A stretch of DNA of 64,000 bases, from assembly GCF_900258505.1 (NCBI RefSeq), contig NZ_LT984895.1, positions 2,889,441 through 2,953,440 on the forward strand, read 5' to 3'. This document shows positions 36,396 through 44,617 of this stretch, piece after piece. A program made the translations under genes and the position numbers. Every line of letters starts with the position of its first letter. Position 1 is the stretch's first letter. Source of the stretch: Brachybacterium timonense. Lineage in GTDB: Bacteria > Actinomycetota > Actinomycetes > Actinomycetales > Dermabacteraceae. The notes beneath the pieces are model-generated. The model saw nothing but the letters and a program-made list of their open reading frames with translations. It did no database searches and was not told the origin of the DNA.

Positions 36396-37544
36396 TCACT
36401 TCCAGGTGACGGTGGGCAGAACCAGTTCGCGCTTCACGCGGTCGGTGTTGGCCTTCGCCACAGCGAGGATCTCCGCGAGCACGTCGTCGGTGAGCAGGTG
36501 GGGCTGCAGGCCGAGGTCCAGCAGGCTGGTGTTGACCGCGTTGTAGTAGTGGTCGTACTTCTCCACGCGGGGGTTCTCGATGTGGTCGATCGTGGTGTTC
36601 AGGCCGATGCTCTGGGCGACCTTCGCGACCTTCTCGGCGAGATCCTGTACCGAGAACTCTTCCGTGAACTGGTTGAACACTCGGAACTCGCCGCGCTCAG
36701 CCGGGTTCTCGCAGGCGATCTCGATGCAGCGCACAGTGTCCTGGATGTTCAGGTAGCCGCGGGTCTGCGAGCCGTTGCCGTAGACGGTGAGGTCGTGGCC
36801 GATCGCCGCCTGGATGAGGAAACGGTTCAGGGCGGTGCCGAACACGGCGTCGTAGTCGAAACGGTTGACCAGGCGGGGATCCAGACGGGTCTCGTCGGTC
36901 TCCAGGCCGTAGACCACGCCCTGGTTGAGGTCGGTGGCGCGGATGCCCCAGATGCGGCAGGCGAACATGATGTTGTCGCTGTCGTGCACCTTGGTGAGGT
37001 GGTAGAAGGAGCCGGGCTGCTTGGGGAAGGGCAGGCGGTCGGTGCGGCCCTTGTGCTCGATCTCGATCCAGCCCTCTTCGATGTCGATGTTGGGCTGGCC
37101 GTACTCGCCCATGGTGCCGAGCTTGACCAGGTGGCAGTCGGGGGCGAAGTCCTTGATGGCCCACAGCACGTTGAGGGTGCCGGTGATGTTGTTGCGGTGG
37201 TTCTCGATCGCGTGCTCGCGGTCGATCATCGAGTAGGGCGCGCTGCGGTGCTCAGCGAAGTGCACGAACGCCTCGGGCTGCAGGTCACGGAAGATCGCGG
37301 AGACGGCGTCGTAGTCGCACAGATCCGAGATCCGCACGTCGATGTCCTTGCCGGACACCTCCTTCCACGCGGCCACACGCTCCTCGAGCGGCAGGATCGG
37401 TGTCATGGAGTTCGAGCCGAGCTCCTCGTCGATGTCACGTCGCACGAGGTTGTCGACGATGGTGACGTCATGACCCTTCTGCGAGAGGTACAGCGCAGTG
37501 GGCCAGCCGCAGAATCCGTCTCCACCGGCGACGACGATCTTCAT
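36396..37544 (-). CDS. sqdB: UDP-sulfoquinovose synthase (SQD1/SqdB)
   Basis: 382-residue SDR-superfamily enzyme that makes UDP-sulfoquinovose from UDP-glucose and sulfite, the head group donor of the sulfolipid SQDG. Similarity to plant SQD1 is striking along the whole length: 'VVAGGDGFCGWPTALYLS', 'HRSAPYSMIDREHA', 'CHLVKLGTMGEYGQPNIDIE', 'GIRATDLNQGVVYG', 'DYDAVFGTALNRF' and 'GEFRVFNQFTEEFS'. Active-site residues fall at nearly the same numbers as in Arabidopsis: T144, E147, Y181 and K185. GGAGGAA precedes the ATG at 37544. It is followed by the GT4 gene, giving a two-gene sulfolipid cassette. Confidence 0.9.
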   Translation of the reverse strand: MKIVVAGGDGFCGWPTALYLSQKGHDVTIVDNLVRRDIDEELGSNSMTPILPLEERVAAWKEVSGKDIDVRISDLCDYDAVSAIFRDLQPEAFVHFAEHRSAPYSMIDREHAIENHRNNITGTLNVLWAIKDFAPDCHLVKLGTMGEYGQPNIDIEEGWIEIEHKGRTDRLPFPKQPGSFYHLTKVHDSDNIMFACRIWGIRATDLNQGVVYGLETDETRLDPRLVNRFDYDAVFGTALNRFLIQAAIGHDLTVYGNGSQTRGYLNIQDTVRCIEIACENPAERGEFRVFNQFTEEFSVQDLAEKVAKVAQSIGLNTTIDHIENPRVEKYDHYYNAVNTSLLDLGLQPHLLTDDVLAEILAVAKANTDRVKRELVLPTVTWK

Positions 37545-37758
37545 CTCGAGGTTCCTCCAGAGTGTGCGTGACCGGTGAGCGAGCGGGCCTCTCCCCCGGC
37601 GATGTGCATCAGGTGATACCTCCCTAACGTAGTCCAGGAGCGGGCCGACTCAAAGATGGCCGACACCCCGGTGAACAGGGAAAGAACACCCCATGACGCG
37701 CCTCTTCCCGCCATGACTCAGGGCCCCGGCGATGACGCGGCACTCCACGCCAGCGCGC

Positions 37759-37822
37759 CGTTCCTGACAGCGTCACTCCCGACAGTGCACCGTTCCCGAC
37801 AGCGTCACCGTCGGCACTGCAC
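37759..37822. repeat. Degenerate 32-bp tandem repeat upstream of sqdB
   Basis: Two adjacent 32-base units (37759-37790, 37791-37822) share CGTTCC(T/C)GACAGCGTCAC at their starts and GCAC ends, and a further partial CGTTCACGG follows. They lie in the 281-base gap between sqdB and the upstream hydrolase pair. The remainder of the gap (37545-37758) has no gene that I can support; it should contain the sqdB promoter. Confidence 0.6.
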
Positions 37823-37825
37823 CGT

Positions 37826-38638
37826 TCACGGCCGTGCGAATTCCTCCAGCACCGCGTCGGAGAGCTCAGGGAGCACCCGCCGGTGAGCGTCGCAGATGTC
37901 ATGGGCGGTGCCCACCACGAGCGCCATATCAGCCACGGGGTCCACCCAGAACAGGCTGCCCCGCATCCCGAAGTGCCCGTAGGTCGCGGGATCATTGCGC
38001 GATCCCGTCCAGTGCGGGCTCTTGTGGCCACGGATCTCGAAGCCCAGTCCGAAGGGGTTCGGGCGTTGATGACCGAAGCCGGGCATCACTCCCGGCAGAT
38101 CAGGGAACTGCGGGGTGGTGGCAGCGCGATGCCACTGCTCCTCCAGCAGGGTGGGGCGCAGCATCTCGGCGGCGAAGAGGGCAAGGTCGTCCATGGAACC
38201 CGCGGCACCGACAGACGGGGAGCCGTCCCACTCCACACTGGTCATGCCGAGTGGGTCGAGCACGCGCTGCTGCACCCAGTCCCCGAAATCCATGCCGATA
38301 CCCCGGGCCACGTGTCGACCCGCTTCGTCGATGGCGTAGTTGGAATAGGCGCGCCGCGTGCCCGGCGGATGCAGGGTGCGATTGGACTCGTACCACAGTC
38401 CGGAGCAGTGGGAGAGCAGATGACGCAGGGTCGAGTCCGGCGGACCGGCCGGGTCGTCCAGGCTCACGAGCCCCTCCTGGACGGCGATCACGCAGGCGGC
38501 TGCGGTGATCGTCTTCGTCACGGAGCGCCACAGGCGCACCTGCTCGGTGTCTCCGCGGCGGGCGCGGACTCCTTCCGGGCCGAGCACCAGGGCGCAGGCT
38601 TCGAAGCCCAGGTCGTCCAAGAGGTCGAGGGCGCTCAT
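37826..38638 (-). CDS. Serine beta-lactamase-like hydrolase (class C family), copy 2
   Basis: 270 residues, penicillin-binding/beta-lactamase fold without signal peptide. Catalytic tetrad S39-x-x-K42 ('RSVTKTITAAACV'), Tyr-Ser-Asn in 'RRAYSNYAIDEAG' and an H-F-G-M-R-G in place of K-T-G. These proteins are usually esterases or D-amino-acid peptidases rather than true beta-lactamases. It is short for the family (typically 350-400). Its ATG overlaps the stop of the paralogous gene upstream (ATGA), so the two are translationally coupled. Confidence 0.82.
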   Translation of the reverse strand: MSALDLLDDLGFEACALVLGPEGVRARRGDTEQVRLWRSVTKTITAAACVIAVQEGLVSLDDPAGPPDSTLRHLLSHCSGLWYESNRTLHPPGTRRAYSNYAIDEAGRHVARGIGMDFGDWVQQRVLDPLGMTSVEWDGSPSVGAAGSMDDLALFAAEMLRPTLLEEQWHRAATTPQFPDLPGVMPGFGHQRPNPFGLGFEIRGHKSPHWTGSRNDPATYGHFGMRGSLFWVDPVADMALVVGTAHDICDAHRRVLPELSDAVLEEFARP

Positions 38639-39456
38639 GCGGCACCGCCGGTGGCGAAGCGATCGAGGATCGCGTCGGTCAGCGGTGGCCAGGCCTCGGC
38701 GTGGGCGGGCGAGAACGGCTCGGTTCCGAGGAAGGCGGCGGCGAGGTCTGCGTCGGGATCAACCCAGAGGAAGGAGCCGGATTGCCCGAAGTGCCCGAAC
38801 GTGCGCGGCGAGGAGTGCGCACCGGTCCAGTGCGGGTCCTTGCCGTCGCGGATCTCGAAGCCGAGCCCCCAGTCATTTGTGGCCTGACGGCCGAAGCCGG
38901 GCAGGATTCCGCCCAGGCCGGGGAACTGACAGGAGGTCGCCTCACGCCACAGCTCTGTGCTGATGAGCGTCGGCCGCAGCAGTTCACGGCCGACAGTCAA
39001 CAGGTCACGCACACTGCCTCGGTACCCGGCTGCGGGAGAGCCGCCGACATCCAGGGAAACGAGCGACAGAGGCTGGACGACGGCCTGCTCCACCCAGTCC
39101 GACAGGTCGTAACCGGTGGCGTCCTCGACAACCGCCCCAAGCACCTCGAACCCGGTATTGGAGTAGATGCGGCGGGCACCCGGCTGTGCGATCGGGTCGG
39201 CTCCGTCGAAGGGATAGCCGGCCGTGTGGGCCATCAGATGGCGCACTGTGGCTCCTTCAGGGCCGGCAGGCTCATCCAGATCCAGCAGCGCGCGGTCGAT
39301 GGCGACGAGCACAGCGAGCGCGGCGATGGGTTTCGAGACGGACGCCAGGGGGTGGATCTCGTCGATGTCTCCCTGGTGGTGCAGATCAGTGTCGGGCCCG
39401 GTCACCCCGAACGCAGTGGTGAACGGGAGATCCAGGGTGAAAGGTGCGCTTCTCAC
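38635..39456 (-). CDS. Serine beta-lactamase-like hydrolase (class C family), copy 1
   Basis: 273 residues from the GTG at 39456. A longer frame reaches 39753, but its extra ~100 residues are Cys/Gly-rich nonsense compared with the paralogue. With the chosen start, the S-x-x-K serine is residue 39 in both copies ('LASVSKPIAAL', S39, K42). Tyr-Ser-Asn is in 'RRIYSNTGFEVLG' and 'GHFGQSGSFLWVD' replaces K-T-G. Sequence and spacing show a tandem duplication with the downstream copy. Cytoplasmic; substrate unknown. Confidence 0.8.
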   Translation of the reverse strand: MRSAPFTLDLPFTTAFGVTGPDTDLHHQGDIDEIHPLASVSKPIAALAVLVAIDRALLDLDEPAGPEGATVRHLMAHTAGYPFDGADPIAQPGARRIYSNTGFEVLGAVVEDATGYDLSDWVEQAVVQPLSLVSLDVGGSPAAGYRGSVRDLLTVGRELLRPTLISTELWREATSCQFPGLGGILPGFGRQATNDWGLGFEIRDGKDPHWTGAHSSPRTFGHFGQSGSFLWVDPDADLAAAFLGTEPFSPAHAEAWPPLTDAILDRFATGGAA

Positions 39457-39693
39457 CCGCTCAGCTTCACACAGTGTGCCGCGTCGCGACACGCCGAGAG
39501 AACCTCGCGAGGCAGCGATGTGCGTCGACGGTGCAACCTCAGGACCAGGCCGTTCGCCGATTCTCGCCAAAAATTCCAACCAACTGCCTTTTACCCCTTG
39601 TTTACTCTTCCTTGACCATGCAAGGTAGTGGCATCCGCAGGGATGACACGAACCCTGAGGATCCACCAAACCACCACACGAGGGGGAACCATC

Positions 39694-40452
39694 ATGTCCG
39701 GCACGATCGCGAGCACCACACCCATGACATCCGAGCAGACCCTGGAGGGACACGGGGGCGCCGTCAGTCGACGCGGCCTGCTGCTCGGAGTCGGCGGGAT
39801 CAGCGCCGCACTCGCGCTGGGTGTGGGGTCGCAGACCGCAGCCGTGGCCGCACCGCCGAAGCTGCGCAAGGGCGACCGGGGGGCCGCCGTCACTGAGCTG
39901 CAGAACAGGCTCAACGCCGCGAAGTATTGGTGCGGCTCCGCCGATGGAGCCTTCGGTCCGACCACGCAGCAGGCGGTGTACGCACTGCAGAAGGCCGCCG
40001 GTCTGGGGAAGGATGGCGTCGTCGGCCCCAAGACCTATGACGCCCTGAGCCGCAAGGTGCTGCCGAAGGCCCAGATCACCTCAGGCACCGCCTTCGAGAT
40101 CGACCTGGACAAGCAGCTACTGCTGTGCATCGCTGATGGGAAAATCGCCTACGTGCTGAATACGTCGACCGGTAGCGGCGAGCGCTACTACTCCGGCGGG
40201 CGCTGGAAGCGTGCCACCACACCGAAGGGCGATTTCCGCATCTACCGCAACCACTCCAAGGGCTGGCTCAACGGTTCCCTGGGCCGCATGTACCGACCCT
40301 CGTTCTGGGACCGCGGTTGGGCGATCCACGGCTCGACATCAATCCCGCCGTACCCGGCCTCGCACGGCTGCGCCCGGATCAGCACCGCTGCATCCGACAT
40401 GCTGTGGAAGCGCAACTGGTTCATCATCGACCGCCGCGTCCTCGTCCGCTGA
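39694..40452 (+). CDS. Tat-exported L,D-transpeptidase with peptidoglycan-binding domain
   Basis: 252 residues from ATG 39694, preceded by GAGGGGGAA. A twin-arginine signal 'SRRGLLLGVGGISAALALG' is followed by a PG_binding_1 domain ('LRKGDRGAAVTELQNRLNAA', ~60-120) and a YkuD domain (~130-252) ending 'YPASHGCARIS' with H224 and C226 as catalytic residues. It should form 3-3 cross-links in, or attach proteins to, peptidoglycan outside the cell. The upstream ~100 bases are unusually A/T-rich for this window and probably hold its promoter (TTGACC near 39612). Confidence 0.88.
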   Translation: MSGTIASTTPMTSEQTLEGHGGAVSRRGLLLGVGGISAALALGVGSQTAAVAAPPKLRKGDRGAAVTELQNRLNAAKYWCGSADGAFGPTTQQAVYALQKAAGLGKDGVVGPKTYDALSRKVLPKAQITSGTAFEIDLDKQLLLCIADGKIAYVLNTSTGSGERYYSGGRWKRATTPKGDFRIYRNHSKGWLNGSLGRMYRPSFWDRGWAIHGSTSIPPYPASHGCARISTAASDMLWKRNWFIIDRRVLVR

Positions 40453-40634
40453 CCATCGCCCTCCACACAACCTGCACGACCTCCCCGCAGTGCCCGCGCC
40501 CCCAGGGCCCGGCGTTCGCCGAGCCTGCACGGTACGATCGGTGAGGCGCCCACGAGGGCGTCGGCTCCGTTCTCGCTCCAGGGCGCGGGCAGTGCGGAGC
40601 GAGGATGCACGGTCGGACAGCGGAGGGACGCCCA

Positions 40635-41345
40635 GTGGGGATCTTTGATCGGATCGAACGTGGCCTCGACCGTGGCGTGACGAGCATCTTCTCGCCCGGG
40701 CGCGGCCAATTGAAACCGCTGGATCTCGCCCAGGGCCTCAAGCGCGAATGCGATGACCAGATCCAGGTCATGGACCGCACGCGCACCCTCGCCCCGAACG
40801 TGTACACCGTCTACCTGCACTCCGAGGACTACGACAGGTTCGCCTCCTGGGAAGACACCCTCATCGACGAGCTCGAGCACGTGCTCACCACGCACGCTGA
40901 TAAGCAGCGTTACATGTTCGTCGGCGCCGTGAGTGTCAGCCTCGAGCGCGATGACGAGGTGCGCGCCGGTCGCTTCGAGACCGAGTCTCACACCGAGCGC
41001 GGCTCCGTGGCCCCCGCCACCGGCGCGGCGCGCACCGGTGCGGACCCGCACCCGATCCTGGAGATCGACGACCAGCAGTATCTGCTCACCGGCGCTGTCA
41101 CGGTGATCGGCCGCGGCGGGGACTCCGACATCATCCTCGAGGACACCGGCGTCTCCCGGCACCACCTCGAACTGCGACACGAGCACGGCACGCTTGTGGC
41201 CACCGACCTCGGCTCGACCAACGGCACATTCGTGGACGGCGACCGGATCCGCACCCCCGTCGCCCTGCAGAACGGCTCACAGCTGACCGTCGGACGCACC
41301 CGAATGACCGTCCAGCTGCCGGCCGATCCGGCCACGGCCCTGTGA
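40635..41345 (+). CDS. fhaA: FHA-domain protein FhaA (DUF3662 + FHA)
   Basis: 236 residues from GTG 40635 with GGAGGG at 40622-40627; the alternative at 40605 lacks a ribosome-binding site, and FhaA proteins begin 'GIFDRIERGLDR'-like. The N-terminal DUF3662 domain (~1-115) is joined by a short linker to a C-terminal FHA domain (~150-225) with the phosphothreonine loop residues 'VIGRGGDSDI', 'VSRHHLELR' and 'LGSTNGTFV'. FhaA binds phosphorylated partners of the PknA/B system, such as MurJ in mycobacteria. The linker is far shorter than in mycobacteria. First gene of the operon running to 50445. Confidence 0.93.
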   Translation: MGIFDRIERGLDRGVTSIFSPGRGQLKPLDLAQGLKRECDDQIQVMDRTRTLAPNVYTVYLHSEDYDRFASWEDTLIDELEHVLTTHADKQRYMFVGAVSVSLERDDEVRAGRFETESHTERGSVAPATGAARTGADPHPILEIDDQQYLLTGAVTVIGRGGDSDIILEDTGVSRHHLELRHEHGTLVATDLGSTNGTFVDGDRIRTPVALQNGSQLTVGRTRMTVQLPADPATAL

Positions 41346-41352
41346 GTCGCCC

Positions 41353-41853
41353 ATGAGTGAATTGACCATCATCGCCATCAGGGTCGGCTTCGTGCTGGCC
41401 CTGTGGTTGTTCGTCGTCGCCGTGGTGCTGGTCCTGCGCAACGACCTGTTCGGCACCACCGTCGTCAATCGCTCGAGCCGCGATCCACGTCGGGACCAGC
41501 GCCCCAGCGCCGATCCGGCCAAGGCCGCCTCCGTGCGCACAGAGCCGCCTGCCACCGTGACGTCCCTCGTGGTGACAGCGGGCCCACTGCGCGGCACGTC
41601 TCTCACATTGGGCTCGACGCCGGTCCTGATCGGCCGTGCCCCGGAATGCACGCTCGTGCTCGATGACGACTACGCCTCCAACCGCCACGCCCGGATCCTC
41701 CGCCAGGGGGACGAATGGATGGTCGAAGATCTGGGCTCCACCAACGGCACCCTGATGTCCGGTAGGCGCATTGACGGCGCCGAGCCGTTCCGCCCGGGTG
41801 CCGCGGTGCGTATCGGCCGCACCGAGATCGAATTGAGACGAGGACCGCGATGA
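41353..41853 (+). CDS. fhaB: Membrane-anchored FHA-domain protein FhaB
   Basis: 166 residues. One N-terminal membrane helix (~5-30, 'IRVGFVLALWLFVVAVVLVL') is followed by a cytoplasmic linker and a C-terminal FHA domain ('VLIGRAPECTLVLDDDYASN', 'RHARI', 'LGSTNGTLM'). FhaB/FipA reads Thr-phosphorylation signals at the division site. Its stop overlaps the pstP start (ATGA). Confidence 0.92.
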   Translation: MSELTIIAIRVGFVLALWLFVVAVVLVLRNDLFGTTVVNRSSRDPRRDQRPSADPAKAASVRTEPPATVTSLVVTAGPLRGTSLTLGSTPVLIGRAPECTLVLDDDYASNRHARILRQGDEWMVEDLGSTNGTLMSGRRIDGAEPFRPGAAVRIGRTEIELRRGPR

Positions 41854-43235
41854 GCGTCGCTCTCCACTACGCCGCCCGCTCGGATGTGGGCCTGGTGCGT
41901 TCGAACAATCAGGACTCCGGTTACGCCGGCAGCCACCTCATCGTTGTCGCCGACGGCATGGGTGGCCATGCTGGTGGCGATGTGGCCAGCTCGGTCGTGG
42001 TGGGCGAGCTCTCGCGGCTGGACGCCGATACTCCGGCGAGCGACCTGGTTGCCGCACTCGAGTCCACCGTGCTCGAAGCGAACCAGGAGATCCTGCGCCG
42101 CGCCCGCGATGAACCCCAACTCGCCGGGCTCGGCACCACCGTCACCGCCCTGCTGCGCTCCGAAGGGAAATTCGCCCTCGCCCACATCGGCGACTCCCGC
42201 GCCTACCTGTTGCGCGACGGAGAGACCACGCAGATCACGAAGGACCACACCTTCGTGCAGCGGCTGCTGGACGAGGGCCGCCTCACCGCAGACGAGGCGG
42301 AGCGCCATCCGCAGCGATCCGTGCTGATGCGTGTGCTGGGCGACGTGGACGCCGACCCCGAGCTTGATCTCTCCCTGCGACCGGCACATCCCGGGGACCG
42401 CTGGATGCTGTGCTCCGACGGGCTCAGTGGCCTGGTATCGCTGGAGACGATCTCCCATGCGCTCTCCGAGATCAGCGATCCCGGATCCTGCGCCGACGAG
42501 CTCGTCCAGCTTGCTCTCAAAGGCGGCGGCCCCGACAACATCACCTGCATCGTGGCTGACGTCGTGGATCTCGATGCACTTCCGCGCGGAGTCTCCGCAC
42601 CCTCGACCACGCCGCAAATCGTCGGCTCGGCTGCACGGAACCGGCATCAGCCGACGTCAGCCTCCGGACCTGCGGCGCGCGCCGCGGCCCTCACCCGTGA
42701 CCCCGAGCCCGACCATCCGTACGAGGATGAGGACTTCGAGGAGCAGGAGCAGCCTCGTCGGGGGCTCTGGCCCGCGATCGTGGCTGGCATCCTCGCGCTC
42801 GGGCTGCTCATCGCAGGTCTCTGGGCGGCCTATGGCTGGTCACAGACGCAGTACTACGTCGGCACCGACGGCACGCATGTCGTGGTCTATCAGGGCCTGT
42901 CGCAGGATCTGGGGCCACTGTCTCTGTCCCATCCGGTGGAAGTGACAGACGTTCCCCTCGACGATCTGTCCGACGTCTCACGCGACCAGGTGGAATCGAC
43001 CATCTCCGCCTCCGACCGCACGAAAGCCGACGCCATCGTGGACCAGCTGCGCCGCGAGGCCCTCGAAACGACCGTGGACCGCCAGTCGGGTCTGCCCGGC
43101 TCCGGCGGGCCGAGCGATGCAGGCGGGGCGAGCGATGCTGGTGGCGCCGCAGCGGAACAGCCCTCCCCTGGCACCGGCACCATGCCCAGTCGCGGCCGAA
43201 CCGCCACGCCTCCCGACAAGGGTGAGGCCCGCTAG
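41850..43235 (+). CDS. pstP: PP2C-family Ser/Thr phosphatase PstP
   Basis: 461 residues. The N-terminal PP2C domain (~1-240) has the metal Asp motifs 'RSNNQDSGYAG', 'VVADGMGGHAGGDVAS', 'GDSRAYLLRDGE', 'LCSDGLSGLV' and 'GGPDNITCIVADV'. An acidic linker leads to a single membrane helix (~310-333) and an extracytoplasmic tail. It dephosphorylates PknA/PknB and their targets, counterbalancing the kinases encoded three genes downstream. The tail contains a Gly/Ala repeat ('GGPSDAGGASDAGGA'). Confidence 0.95.
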   Translation: MSVALHYAARSDVGLVRSNNQDSGYAGSHLIVVADGMGGHAGGDVASSVVVGELSRLDADTPASDLVAALESTVLEANQEILRRARDEPQLAGLGTTVTALLRSEGKFALAHIGDSRAYLLRDGETTQITKDHTFVQRLLDEGRLTADEAERHPQRSVLMRVLGDVDADPELDLSLRPAHPGDRWMLCSDGLSGLVSLETISHALSEISDPGSCADELVQLALKGGGPDNITCIVADVVDLDALPRGVSAPSTTPQIVGSAARNRHQPTSASGPAARAAALTRDPEPDHPYEDEDFEEQEQPRRGLWPAIVAGILALGLLIAGLWAAYGWSQTQYYVGTDGTHVVVYQGLSQDLGPLSLSHPVEVTDVPLDDLSDVSRDQVESTISASDRTKADAIVDQLRREALETTVDRQSGLPGSGGPSDAGGASDAGGAAAEQPSPGTGTMPSRGRTATPPDKGEAR

Positions 43236-44617
43236 TGTCCACCGTCGTCTCCTACACAGCCCGACCCCGACGGCTCACCCAGGTGCTCCTGTTGATCCTG
43301 GCCGGAGCCACCGGGGTGACTGCCTATGCGCTGGTGGGACTGGGCCGTTTCGGAGAACTGGACCCGCGCGTGATGACAGTGGCCATCGGCACCGGGGTCC
43401 TCATCGTGCTGCTGCAGGTCGCCGTGATGTGGCGGGCCCCCTATGCGGACCCGGTGATCCTGCCGATCGTGCTGATTCTGAACCTGCTCGGCATCAGCGC
43501 GATCGCGACCGTGGACTCCGCGAACAAGCTCTACCGCGGCAAAGAGACCGCTATGGCGGACCGGCAGATGATGTGGGCCGTACTCGGCGCGGCCTTGGGC
43601 ATCGCGGTCATCGTGGCGTTGCGCGATCACCGCTGGCTGCGCCGATACACGTGGATCACCGCGACGGTGGGCGCCATCTTGCTCCTGCTGCCGCTGGTTC
43701 CGGGCTTGGGCAGCTCGCACAACGGCTCCCGGATCTGGATCAGTATCGCCGGCAACTCCTTCCAGCCCGCCGAGCTCGCGAAAATCCTGTTCGCCGTGTT
43801 CTTCGCTGGCTACCTGGTGTCACGACGGGACACCCTCGCGCTGGCAGGCCCGAAGGTACTGGGTATCCATCTGCCGCGCTGGTCTGACTTCGGCCCGATC
43901 CTCGTGGCGTGGGCCTTCGCCATGGCGGTCCTGGTGTTCCAGACCGACTTGGGAACCTCGCTGATGTTCTTCGGCCTGTTCGTCGCCATGCTGTACGTGG
44001 CCACCGACCGACTCAGCTGGCTCGTGATCGGCGCAGTCATGTTCCTGCCGCCCGCCGTGTTCGCCGCGACCCAGATGAGCCATGTCCGCCGGCGCCTGAC
44101 CTGCTGGCTGGATCCGCTGGACCCGGAGAACTACGACCGCTGCTTCCAGGTGGCCACCGGCCTGTTCGGGCTCGCGAACGGTGGTGTGGTCGGCACCGGT
44201 CTGGGCGAAGGACGGCCCAACATCGTGCCGCACTCCGAATCGGATTTCGTGTACGCGACCATTGCGGAGGAGATGGGCCTGATCGGCGCATTCGCCGTGC
44301 TGCTGCTGTATCTGCTGCTGGTGCAGCGTGCGCTGCGCTCCGCGGTAGGAATCTCCGACGGATTCGGCACGCTGCTCGCTAGCGGCCTCGGCTTCGTGAT
44401 GGCGCTGCAGGTGTTCGTCGTGGTCGGCGGCATCACCCGAGTGATCCCACTGACAGGCCTGACCATGCCGTTCCTGGCCGCCGGTGGCAGTTCGCTGGTG
44501 TGCAACTGGATCGTCGCCGGCCTGCTGGTGCGCCTGTCGGACGCGGCCCGTCGGCCCGCTGCCCGACAGCTTCCCGTCGCTGACGCGGCGTCGGTGCGAG
44601 CGGAGGTGGCCGCGTGA
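43235..44617 (+). CDS. rodA: SEDS-family glycosyltransferase RodA/FtsW
   Basis: 460 residues with about ten membrane helices; GTG start shares its G with the pstP stop. SEDS motifs include 'GSRIWISIAGNSFQPAELAK', 'QTDLGTSLMFFG', 'GFGLANGGVVGTGLGEG'-like residues in 'GLFGLANGGVVGTGLGEG', and the catalytic-region 'ESDFVYATIAEEMGLIG'. It polymerises lipid II into glycan strands and works with the class B PBP encoded next to it. Position in the pknB cluster favours the name rodA over ftsW. Confidence 0.93.
   Translation: MSTVVSYTARPRRLTQVLLLILAGATGVTAYALVGLGRFGELDPRVMTVAIGTGVLIVLLQVAVMWRAPYADPVILPIVLILNLLGISAIATVDSANKLYRGKETAMADRQMMWAVLGAALGIAVIVALRDHRWLRRYTWITATVGAILLLLPLVPGLGSSHNGSRIWISIAGNSFQPAELAKILFAVFFAGYLVSRRDTLALAGPKVLGIHLPRWSDFGPILVAWAFAMAVLVFQTDLGTSLMFFGLFVAMLYVATDRLSWLVIGAVMFLPPAVFAATQMSHVRRRLTCWLDPLDPENYDRCFQVATGLFGLANGGVVGTGLGEGRPNIVPHSESDFVYATIAEEMGLIGAFAVLLLYLLLVQRALRSAVGISDGFGTLLASGLGFVMALQVFVVVGGITRVIPLTGLTMPFLAAGGSSLVCNWIVAGLLVRLSDAARRPAARQLPVADAASVRAEVAA

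Noticed and set aside
38635-39753. Longer start at 39753 for the first beta-lactamase-like gene
   Set aside because: The extra residues are Cys/Gly-rich and unmatched in the paralogue, and they would run across the L,D-transpeptidase promoter region; GTG 39456 aligns the two copies exactly.
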